A stretch of 64,000 nt of DNA. Origin: Echinostoma caproni. Its lineage: Eukaryota; Platyhelminthes; Trematoda; Plagiorchiida; Echinostomatidae. Shown piece after piece: positions 11,408 through 20,446 of the stretch. The stretch is taken from the NCBI GenBank assembly GCA_900618425.1, contig UZAN01040127.1:1-64000 (forward strand), in the 5' to 3' direction. Every line of letters begins with the position of its first letter. The stretch's first letter is position 1. Made by a program: the position numbers and the translations under genes. The notes beneath the pieces were generated by a model. The model was not told where the DNA came from. It did not search any database and worked only from the letters and a program-made list of their open reading frames with translations.

Positions 11408-13299
11408 ATGTGAACGTTGGGATGAAACAAGAGTCCAAGCAATTTATTTAATTTCCTCCTCGGACTGTGCTTTGGTTCGCGAATGTATCGCTGTCTCTCA
11501 TAAAGCACAAAGTTGCACTGAAAAGATATCATTCAAATCATCAGGAGAATATTTTGAACCTATAAAAAAACGTTGCTTTCACGTTCACCCAACATCCATC
11601 TTAGAGGACATCCATTAAAACTAGTGGTCTCAAAATGCCGCTTGGAATGCCGGCGTCAGCCATTCTCAGTCAGAATACGTTCGATCAGGAATTCCCTCCA
11701 ACCAAACGTCGTCTGTGCTCCAAGCATTGAATCTTTCAAACTGAGACTCGATGAAACATTTCACACCTTGCATTACAACATAAGTGAAACTGCGTGCAGC
11801 AGTGAAAGAATCCCGTATCATGTGACATTTTACACCAGGAATTGTATGTATCACTGTCTTTTAAGCGCAACACAAATCTATGGGACGAGAAAAGCATGAG
11901 ATTGTAAGCTATCCCTATAATAATTCTTTGATTAATGCATTTGAAAATTTTAGGATGCCATAGTTATATTTTAAGAAGAGGTAAGACGGAAGAGGGGAAG
12001 AGGTAAACAACAAACAAGCCCTGACGATCCGCGTGACACACACAAGGACAGTAGACTTGAGGATCTTTTTTCTACAAATCAGTGAACCAGTGAACGATAA
12101 ACACGACATTCAAACCTCCAACCGAACGGGCAACTTCGGTGACAATCAGTTTGGCTGTTCGGTTCAAAATTGTGTCACCCATGTTGGCGTTGTGTTATAA
12201 ATCAGTTTCAATCCTTGGGATTTACTTTCTTGCTTCCTGTAATTGAACAGGATAATTTGGAGATATGGAGTCCCCAATTCTAATGTTCATCAGGAAGTAG
12301 TGTATAATTAAACAAAACAGTTGCCCAAGAAGTGTAGTCTGAAAACACTCTCGCTTTCAAAGTTTCTCTCTCGGAAATGGAAATTCAGAAAAAGAGCATT
12401 AAAAAGCTCTCGGGATACAGCTGCATAGGAATTTTGAGGAAATATTTATTTCCAGTCTGTTCCATAATCCGCTGGCCAAATAAGTGCGAATAAATCAGAA
12501 TTCGATCGTATACTTTTTTATCTAAATGCACGCAAAATTTCGATTTAATCAATCAAATAAAGTGCTTATCTATGGACGCAAGGGAGGAAAGCAATCAAAT
12601 TGATTACGCAGAAATAAAAACAGTTCCCAGGTAACTTCTGGTAACAAACAGCAAATTGAACCTTTAGTTACTCAGCTCATTCCTAAATTAAGGAATTCAC
12701 CAATGAGTTATCAGTTTCATAGTTGACAAAATGTTTTACTAGTTCAACAAGGAAATTTTCCATATATGGTAGAGAAGTAGAACCTTTTACAATGAACACG
12801 CCCATGCATGCGGATCCAGATCTTTACGATGTACGCATCGTGCTTGATTTTACTGATCTATGACGGTATAGAAATGATGTAACTACCTGCCACTAGCGTA
12901 CCTGGAGCCAGGGGGATGTAGAGCTGAAAATCATCACTAAAAGCGTCTTTTCAGTGAGCCTATTGGTGATCTAACGGGTTTTGACCGAGAATAAAGGAAA
13001 TCAATAAATGAAAAAGACCTTTTATTGGCATTCACATTTACGATTGATGTGAAAACCAATGCACAGTACCTCACTAATATGGACATGTGTCTAACACTCG
13101 ATTCAAATATTTATAAATCTGAAAGGAATAACCAGTCGCTGAGCAAAAAATTGTTTTCGGATATTCCTAGTCATGCTCGTACGTATCATATAGTGGAAAA
13201 ATTTCTGACATAGTGATAGCCATTAGCTCAATTTAAGGTCATTAATCGCAGGTAGAGGTCAGTGGGAGTGTATCCGTGCGTGGGTGCGTGTAGGAATGT
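11408..13299. other. No supportable gene
   Basis: AT-rich sequence. Open frames between 11440 and 11900 on both strands were inspected for further exons of the coiled-coil gene, but no boundary with compatible phase was convincing. Nothing else recognised. Confidence 0.4.
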
Positions 13300-13477
13300 T
13301 TAGCGTGTTGGTTGCTGTGACTTTCCCCCACATGGGTCAAGTGACACGTCATGTTCTACCTTGGTTTTCACACCCGGCCAAGGCAATTGGAGCTCCTGCA
13401 CAAGTCGATTTTGGGCACACAGGTTAGGGCCTAGTAAACGAATGGCGATCACTTCGGCCATGGTCAGTGCCCAAACT

Positions 13478-14392
13478 CTATCGATTGAGTGGGATACGAT
13501 AAACAATATCGAAAGCGTGCTCCGGTTCGATCTTGTGCCTGGTGTCAATGAGCTGCCCCACGATCGCGCTTGAGATACAGGCAGTCTTCCCCTGACTTAG
13601 CCATCGCGGGTGGTGATCCTTAACGCGCTGAGACAAACGCCTTACCGTACGACCTATGTAACATGCGCCACAGACGCACTTAAAAGAGTAAATTATCGTG
13701 GACGAGGTCAGCTTCNGCTCCTTAACACGTTGAGACAAACGCCTTACCGTACGACCTATATAGCATGCGCCACAGACTCACTTAAAAGAGTAAATTATCG
13801 TGGACGAGGTCAGCTTCGGCAGTTTGTCTTTCACCTGCATTCGCATCACCGGCGATGTAGAGAACACTGGTTTGAATTGGGCTGCTGGGAAAGTGGAATT
13901 CACAGCCACTCTCAGTGATTGGACTAGGCTCTCTGTGTGTGAGTCCCCCATAAATGGGATTCTTATGAATAGTTCTTTCTTGGGGACACAGGTGGAGTTT
14001 TCGTTCTCCGAACTGAGTTGAATGTTCTTATCGATGAAATTTTCCGGGTAACAATTGTCCTGCAGCGTTTGGCGGATGAAGTGTAGTTCTTTATCCAGTG
14101 TGTCTGCTGAACAAGTCTTCCGGGCTCTGAAGGCTAGACACCGGACTGAGTTGCGTTTATATTTCACAAGAACGAAACTATGGAAGTTGGTATATTGGCC
14201 ATTCCATGTTTTCTTTCTGTGGATCTGTCTTCTTACTGATCCATCTTCTTTCCTGGACACGGCTACATCCAGAAAGTTCAATATGTTGTTCGTTTTAACC
14301 TCTACAGTGAATTCCAGTGATGGATGTGCGTTGGTAAACGGTTTCAGTGTCTGTAGAATGCAATTTTTGCGGTCGGTCACAGAAGATATCAA
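13478..14392 (-). pseudogene. Penelope-like linker and GIY-YIG endonuclease remnant
   Basis: After the RT, about 190 codons (14392-13818) read through cleanly: a thumb-like segment with NILNFLDVAVSRKEDGSVR, a linker, then KLTSSTIIYSFK. The GIY-YIG core follows as CVCGACYIGRTVRRLSQRVK at about 13620-13680, with the Y-I-G, the following arginine and HHPRW downstream. A second copy of the same 34 codons (13719-13817) sits in frame immediately before it, separated by a single N at 13716. In that copy the cysteine codon TGC is TGA, a stop. The C-terminal part (RVWALTMAEVIAIRLL to LQLPWPG, about 13370-13480) is in a different frame. Confidence 0.85.
13617..13817. repeat. 99-bp direct duplication across a single N
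   Basis: Bases 13617-13715 and 13719-13817 are the same 99-bp segment with only a handful of differences (for example GCGCTG against ACGTTG and ACGC against ACTC). They are separated by the N at 13716 and two bases. The offset is 102 bp, exactly 34 codons of the endonuclease. Either it is a real duplication or two overlapping, slightly different contig ends were joined without merging. Confidence 0.85.
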
Positions 14393-15058
14393 TCCATATA
14401 TTTACTTCAGTGTGCTTATCCTTCAATAGTTCGGCTCAGCGTGCTCCGTTCTAATTTAGCCATGAAGATGTCAGCAAGCAACGGACCAAGTGGCGATCAC
14501 ATGGCAACCCCGTCCATCTGACGATAGATAGTACCATCAAATAGAAACTGGACGTTACGTTTGCAGCGTAATAACAGTTCCTTTAGATTAATGACAGGAT
14601 TGCCAACGTCTAAATTCAGTGTTTTTAGTTGATCACAGATGAATTCCACTGTCTCCAGCAGGGGTGCGTTAGTGAACAGTGAGACGACATCCAAGGAAAA
14701 CATCGTCTTTTCTTCAGATCCAGGTCTTCTATCTTAGCTACAAACTGGAAACTGTCTCGGAGACCGTGTGTGGCGAGTTTCCGACGGGTGGGTTCTAGTA
14801 ATTCAACCAACCACTGCGCCGTTGTGTGATATGGTGAATTCACCATTGCCATATTAGGTCGTATTGGAACTGTTTCTTTGTGGATCTAACGGAGATCATA
14901 CAACGGCGGGATAGTGGATCCACATGGTCTCAGTCTCTCGGGTGCAGCATTGTATATGTGCCCCTGTAACTCTAGCGCCTTCAGTAGATCNCAGTAGATC
15001 TGTGATTTCGCCCTCAACCTTTCTCTCTCTCATCCTCTCTTACCCTTTCCTTAGATCT
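14392..15058 (-). pseudogene. Penelope-like reverse transcriptase remnant
   Basis: The minus strand carries recognisable RT blocks. The LYGLPKIHK-type motif appears as PPLYDLR, then a stop (TAG, 14886-14888), then IHKE. Block A is FSLDVVSLFTNAPLLETVEF (around 14640-14700) with its catalytic aspartate present. Block B is DGVAM, then TGA at 14497-14499 replacing the expected glycine codon, then SPLGPLLADIF. The YxDD block near 14385-14400 reads Y-M-D and then shifts frame because of one extra T, so the second catalytic aspartate falls out of frame. A further frameshift lies near 14700. The family requires both aspartates, so this RT is dead. Confidence 0.85.
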
Positions 15059-15060
15059 GT

Positions 15061-15077
15061 TCCAGATAAACCCCGCC
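15061..15077 (+). repeat. Merlin left terminal inverted repeat
   Basis: TCCAGATAAACCCCGCC, 16 of 17 bases matching the reverse complement of 16151-16167. It lies downstream of the transposase stop codon. The same end occurs with one base difference (G for A) in the fragment at 18432-18448. Confidence 0.88.
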
Positions 15078-15138
15078 AAAAAATTAACCCTCGCCACCCA
15101 AAAAAGATTCGAAAAAAGAGGATATGAAATTTGTAATT

Positions 15139-16005
15139 TTAGTTTTTATTGAAGATTGACATGTTATTAATAATTTGCATGAAAAGGTCAGTTTTTCGGT
15201 ACCTTTGCCTCCAAACGAACTCACACAAGTAGCTGTCCACTAAAGATCGGTGTGTGCCGCGTTGGCGTTTATTCTGCATCTTGTAGACGTGCCAAAGAGA
15301 TTCGATGGTTTGTGTGTGAGCTCCAGTCGTTGGATCCACAAAGTTTTCGGTATGATTAACCGTTTAATGAGTATAATTGATGTCAATCATTGTTTCAATT
15401 CCTTGGTATGATGCCCACATATCGGAGATGATGATTGAGTTGGGAGCAATGCAGGCCTGGATTGTATCTATCAAAGTGGCCGCAGTTCGATCTGGGACTG
15501 CATACATGAACACCTCTTTAGTGTCCCTTCAGAACTCTCCGAAAATCCACTGCTGGGGAAGGACTCGCGCTGCGTGGTTTTTACGACGAGATTTTGGCGC
15601 TTCATGGATCTCGACGTGTAGACCTGGGCCGGCGATAACTGTTGGAGTCTGCAAAAACCGCCAGACGCAAACTTCGCGAAAAGAGTTCTTCCAGTCAACA
15701 GCGGTCGTGTGACTAAAAAATAATTCCTTTGATTTGATTTTTGCCAAATTTTTGGACCAGTATTAAGTGAATAGAATTATTGTCCTAAACTCCATGCTGG
15801 ACCGCTCCAGCCAAGTTCCCTTTCGAAGATCGATTTCTTGCCGATACTGTCGGGCATTACACCTCCAACTGTCAGAAACAGTTGAAAGTGTCATTTGGTG
15901 GCCATTGTTGCATAAACGTTGCTGATGGATTATTCCATGTCTTTGCAAAAAACGTATTGCCGTCTCCTTGTCATGAACGAGAGTCGAAAGCGTCAGAAAG
16001 TTCAT
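15139..16005 (-). pseudogene. Merlin transposase with three in-frame stops
   Basis: From ATG (16003-16005) to TAA the frame runs 288 codons, about the expected transposase length, with no frameshift. It is interrupted by stops at 15763-15765, 15529-15531 and 15364-15366. The N-terminus carries a zinc-binding-like stretch (CNNGHQM ... WRCNARQYR) in which a cysteine expected by family pattern is tyrosine. The DDE core follows: VEIHEAPKSRRK (first catalytic aspartate replaced by histidine, CAT at 15604-15606), VLPQQWIFG, then ISDMWASYQG (second aspartate present), then GAHTQTIESLWHVYK (glutamate present) and the C-terminal VDSYLCEFVWRQRYR. The frame is preserved while stops and a catalytic change have accumulated, which indicates decay by point mutation only. 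Confidence 0.9.
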
Positions 16006-16150
16006 TTAACGTTTTACGTCCGAACGGAGAAAAGTCCTGCACAAAATGAGCCTAGATGCAGAAAAGGAATTGTTTTCGTCAAAAATAGGTCAAGGTTGTG
16101 TGCAAAAAGTGATGGGGCTTAACTTTTCGCGCATGCACTTTTGCATTAGT

Positions 16151-16167
16151 GGCGGGGCTTATCTGGA
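16151..16167 (-). repeat. Merlin right terminal inverted repeat
   Basis: GGCGGGGCTTATCTGGA, the partner of 15061-15077. It lies 146 bases upstream of the transposase ATG, a reasonable 5' leader. Confidence 0.88.
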
Positions 16168-16378
16168 GAAGATTCAAAATTTTGCCCATGAAAACAGAAA
16201 TACTCATTTCCAGGGAGTGACACGGCATTGTACCACCAATGGCAGGCTGAGACTAAAATATCGACTTAACTACAAAGACACGGGGAATAAACTGGAAGAC
16301 ATTTACAAAACCATAATAATAATCTTTTTAATTTCTTATTTTGAATACACAATTGTAAAATATTCAGTTTAAGAGACT

Positions 16379-16450
16379 GGCTCAGTTCGGGATCCAACCA
16401 GGAGCCCTCCGCATGTGAGGCGGACGTGATATCCACAAAATCAGCGAACC
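16379..16450 (-). pseudogene. tRNA-Val(CAC) relic or tRNA-Val-derived repeat head
   Basis: On the minus strand the 72 bases have tRNA length and order. GTGGATATCACGTCCGCC parallels the D-arm and anticodon-stem side of eukaryotic tRNA-Val. The anticodon arm is perfect: TCCGC, a seven-base loop CTCACAT, then GCGGA, giving anticodon CAC. The acceptor ends GGTTCGC and ACTGAGCC can form about six pairs including wobble. The T-arm is degenerate: GGTTGGATC replaces the GGTTCGAAA-type loop and its stem no longer closes fully. That argues for a pseudogene or SINE head rather than a working tRNA. Confidence 0.55.
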
Positions 16451-18233
16451 GATAGCAACTGGTATTCATTTTAAAATTCTCGTCGAGAGTTTTAAATGGG
16501 AGCGGGTTTGTGAACGAAATCTGCTTCATATCCGTCGTCTCATGTAACGAAAGTGTTCTCTTTCAAAGGTGCTGAGTCGTCGTCGGTTAAGGTCACAGNT
16601 AAAAATGTAAGTTGCAACTTGATAGGGTACGTATGGTGCAACGGTTGCTCAAAATGTCACGAGCAAGAAGTAGGTACTGAACTTGGAACCCCGGCTGAGT
16701 TAAAGTGAAAACATTTTCATTGGAGTGAAAGTTAGAGAAAACAATCATATTGCGCAAGCCAGTGAAAATAAGGTCTTCCATAAAACAGGATTCTCCAGAG
16801 TGCACTTTGTTGCACAATGTTCAGTTCATTCAGCCGATCAGAAACTTACGACTGTTGCAGTAAACTGTCAAGGAGCAAAAGGGTCTGCTACCTTTTGTAT
16901 GCTGGCAACAGATGAGACCAATTGAGTGTGTCTGATCCATCTGGTCCGAGAACTTCAGCCCCAGGAATGAATGTTTCATGTGTCGGAATGGGGATACGAA
17001 TATTGGTCGGTTATCAATCAACTTACTTAGTGATTAGGCAATCTATGGACAGTTAGTGAGTAATTACCCACGATACTTCCTCCCTAGCTCTTATCTGTTT
17101 GCTTTCTAATGAGTTCAAGGACTAAAAATTGACACACCTTCATATGGGTAGCATCCTCTCATTGTCTTTTCTAAATGAAGTAGCACAGACACGTAACAAA
17201 CAGGATTAGAAAGCCTATAGGAAAAATCTCGAACAGCATTGTAATCAAAAAATTATGGACATACTTTTCAGGATCTACCGGGAAGTTCTTGTCAATATCA
17301 ACTCGCAAACATCGTCTTCGTCAGAATTGAAATGAGAGCCGAATATTGACTGTTGGCCGCTAAATTCTCGAGTAAATAAATCCACAGCCAACGTATCCTT
17401 ACCCCTATCCCCCTCCGATTCAGAATTTCTGTTGAAATGCGTATACCAATCGTGATTAGGTTAGTACCAGTTCTATAGACCGTTTACAAACTAATCCTAT
17501 TATACGGTATCATGTTTTACTGTACCACTCGCGGGCCGGTACTGCATCACCATCGAGAATTCTACACGGTACAGGTGTGAAAAATCGAACGGTATTTTTC
17601 TCACTCCGATAACTGGCTCATGTAAATGAAATACAGACAATAGTGATTGAGTAACAAAAATGCATCTCATTTATCAAATTCCTGCGTGCATCCAATGTTC
17701 CTATGATCACTGCCAGATCAGTTCCGTTAGAAGACTAGGCAGGTTGTATGTTTGTGAGCTGAACACACAATGCCCGATAGGGTTTCGAGTTCGGCTGCTT
17801 CTCATAAGAAAACCCACTAATGGAATGTAACAAAGTGCTTTGTCGAACAAGCTGTTTTTTTCGTAATTTCCTCTCAATAATAATGTCAGCGGTTAGTGAT
17901 AAAGTGAGTGAAATGAGGGACCACGGGGGAATAAAAGGGAGGATAAACGTAAAAAGGTACGCTCAATTAACTGAAATATTTCTCCCAGTAGCATAAAATG
18001 GGTATTTACAGTGTGAACATCATTCATGAATTTCACGGTAAAGACAAAATACCATACAAAACTTGAACAATGTTCGTGTTATTTGAACCAATCAAAAATG
18101 ATGGTTTGCGAAGTTGCGGAGACTGACTGCCCGTTGTGTTCTTGCTTGTTGTGCTGAACGGACAGCGTTGCACTGAGTTCCTCAGTTTAGTTCCTTTTTC
18201 TTGTTTCGTAAGTCATTCGCACATTCAAGGTAA
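16451..18233. other. No supportable gene
   Basis: Contains a single N at 16599. Short open frames on both strands show no motif. Nothing recognised. Confidence 0.4.
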
Positions 18234-18448
18234 AGAATAAACGCCAACGCGGCACACACCGATCTTTAGTGGACAGCTACTTGTGTGAGTTCGTTTGGAG
18301 GCAAAGGTACCGAAAAACTGACCTTTTCATGCAAATTATTAATAACATGTCAATCTTCAATAAAAACTAAAATTACAAATTTCATATCCTCTTTTTTCGA
18401 ATCTTTTTTGGGTGGCGAGGGTTAATTTTTTGGCGGGGCTTATCTGGA
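18234..18448 (+). mobile_element. Merlin end fragment, inverted relative to the 15-kb copy
   Basis: These 215 bases are the reverse complement of 15061-15275 with, by eye, one difference (AAGCCCC for AAACCCC within the terminal repeat). On the plus strand it encodes the last 44 transposase residues (NKRQRGTHRSLVDSYLCEFV and onward), the stop codon, the 3' leader and one terminal inverted repeat. The rest of the element is missing, so it is a truncated copy that cannot move by itself. Confidence 0.9.
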
Positions 18449-19958
18449 AAAGATCAAAAATGTTTTCTTCAAATAAATGTTAGCGCCATCATCGATTCTA
18501 TTTTAAAAATGTCAAAAAAATGTTTAAGGGGCGCCTCTTCCACAAGCATCGCTACTAAAAAAATTAAATAACTCCAGTGATTGGAGAAAAATTGGAATGG
18601 CTCAGCAACTATTTAGAAACTCGAAACTCGTAACACAAAAGGAATTAGCTCGGCTTACTCCCCCAAATCGGAGGTTGTCTTCGGCCCGATCAGCATGCAC
18701 ACGTCACGTGAGGGAGTTATCAGATGACTGTGCTTTTGTGTATTGTATCGGCCACTGCGTAACATTATTGGAGTATATCCGTTGAGAGACTGAGACGTAT
18801 CATGAGGAATAAAAACGATTGTTTATGGCTGCTGAATGCTACCTAAATGTGTGAGGTGGATGCGAAATCGTTTCGAGCAGTCTAGCTTGGAAACCTAAAA
18901 ATGTGCATTTTTAGATAGCTTGCGCAATCTAAGATAACTAAATGCTAATCAACTCAATGCTGGAGACTACAGTGAAGAGCAATATGACTATTGCTCTAAA
19001 CGAGTAAAGAGACGGACAACGTGTGACCAACGATTTACAGAGCGAGACCTACTGGGAAAGGTTTACACGTGCAACGAGATAGTGTAACGCACTGACAAGT
19101 GACAATTCCACGGTTGAGCGTAAACAGATCAAGTGCACCTGATGAATCAAAATCCTGTTTTGAATCAAAGAATACTCGTAGACAAAAGCTCAAAGTAACG
19201 TGTTACTACATATTCCAAGAAGACCTATGTAGAATCGTATGAACGAATGGGCAATTCCATCTAAGAGCACAATAAATGGAAATGATTTTTTCGGAAATTA
19301 ATGGGTTGTAAACCGAAATAGTGTCTTTTTAAACCAGGTATGAGGTTTTCGCACCGCGCTCTCGTTTTAGGTGTGTGAATACCAAGTTGAGCAATCCTTT
19401 AAAGATGGGAGGAGGAAGATCCGACAATGAGTGTCGGGATTCCAACTCAGGACTGCAAGCTGCCTTTTACATAGCCTTAACCATTTAATCACCACCTCCC
19501 ATACTTCTTTGATGTGCACATGCTGGTGCGTGGACATATCTCATTTGGCTTTTGTGGCTGTGAGCATGGTTAAGATTAGATAGGTTTGTTCGTGATTTCT
19601 TTACGGTGGAATGAAGTTCTCGTTTGCTTACCGAGTGTGTAATTCACTTTTCAAAAGTGTCGCTCAGTATAGTTTTTCAACCTGAATTGTGTTTGCAGCA
19701 TTCTGTCTTTAGGCTTCCAGCAGGCTCTATCGCATCAGCGTAACCTTCATCAGCTAGGAGTGATTTTGTACAAGAAACGCAATTATATAAACTGCATTCA
19801 CTTACAGTCCACTGTAAACTACCAAATAACTGTCCATGTGTTTATTTCAGTGCCCGTACCCAGCCGTGTTAATCATGTAGTACTGGGGCATCTGGAAACT
19901 TTTACTTTTACTTTTGTATCCGTGAGTATCAATCCGGGTGACTAAATAGATTTGAGCG
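18449..19958. other. No supportable gene; one tRNA-headed repeat
   Basis: AT-rich sequence without recognisable coding segments. It contains the minus-strand tRNA-headed repeat at about 19395-19502. Confidence 0.4.
19395..19502 (-). repeat. tRNA-headed SINE-like repeat
   Basis: On the minus strand GGTGGTGATTAAATGGTTAA resembles a box A region and GAGTTGGAATCCCGAC a box B about 45 bases later. The head resembles a leucine/serine-type tRNA in its long spacing, but no complete cloverleaf forms. Confidence 0.4.
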
Positions 19959-20446
19959 TGAGTTGTTGTAATGATTGTAGTAACGTTAGTAGTAGTACGC
20001 ACTGAACTCGGAATACGAACCACGCAATACGGATCACGGATTCAAGGATTAGCAATCACGGACTGGATCACGTAAGCACTGGACCGCATTGGCACTAGCA
20101 CGCATTATCCCACGTATTTGAGACGCGAGGAACAGGCCACCGAAGTGATAGTTCATTTATTGGAAGAAATAATGGGGATTAGATAATATGTACAGAGTAA
20201 GTTCATTGGTTATCCGGGTTTCTACCAATCGCGTTCCAGTTATGCTTGCGTCGTTCTGCGTCTGTCTGGGCCGCACGGTCTCTGTTTGGCTGGTGCAATC
20301 TATCTATGGTATGTAGTCAGAAGCAGTGACACGTACGCGCGTTGTTGGCGTCACCGTGAATTTCAATTGATCACGGTTGTCCAAAAACTGTAACGCTTCG
20401 CTCCAGGGTAAGCGTCATCTCGTGGGCCCGGATCACCACAACTACA
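19959..20446 (-). mobile_element. Putative solo LTR
   Basis: This 488-bp unit is more GC-rich than its surroundings. It starts TGAGTTGTTGT and ends ACCACAACTACA, so its ends form an imperfect TG...CA inverted repeat as in retroviral-type LTRs. On the minus strand it contains an AATAAA (20156-20161) in a position suitable for an R-U5 poly(A) signal. No primer-binding site, polypurine tract, gag or pol lies on either side, hence solo. No flanking target duplication was found, which weakens the call. Another reading is an unclassified medium repeat. Confidence 0.35.

Larger units (their letters stand above)
13370..15058 (-). mobile_element. Penelope-like retroelement, 5'-truncated and decayed
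   Basis: Read on the minus strand from 15058 down, translated pieces match the order of Penelope-like polyproteins: a pre-RT segment (LLKALELQGHIYNAAPERL, then GSTIPPLY), an RT region with LDVVSLFTN and SPLGPLLADIFMAKLE, then a GIY-YIG endonuclease (CVCGACYIGRTVRRLSQR) and a C-terminal segment ending near LQLPWPG. These elements copy themselves by target-primed reverse transcription and encode RT plus a GIY-YIG nuclease in one protein. Lesions are many: a stop at 14886-14888, a frameshift near 14700, a stop at 14497-14499 inside the RT motif, a frameshift in the catalytic YMDD, an in-frame duplication around an N at 13716, and another frameshift near 13480-13540. It cannot make an active protein. 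The 5' end is lost at the Merlin boundary. Confidence 0.9.
15061..16167 (-). mobile_element. Merlin DNA transposon, full-length but inactive
   Basis: Bounded by 17-bp terminal inverted repeats (TCCAGATAAACCCCGCC at 15061-15077; its reverse complement with one mismatch at 16151-16167). Weaker similarity (GATCTKTT-like) extends about 7-10 bases outward on both sides, so the true ends may be near 15054 and 16175. The single gene between them reads on the minus strand as a Merlin (IS1016/ISXO2-like) transposase. About 1.1 kb fits this family, which is known from schistosomes. I found no clear 8-9 bp target duplication. The left end directly abuts the truncated Penelope-like element. Confidence 0.88.
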
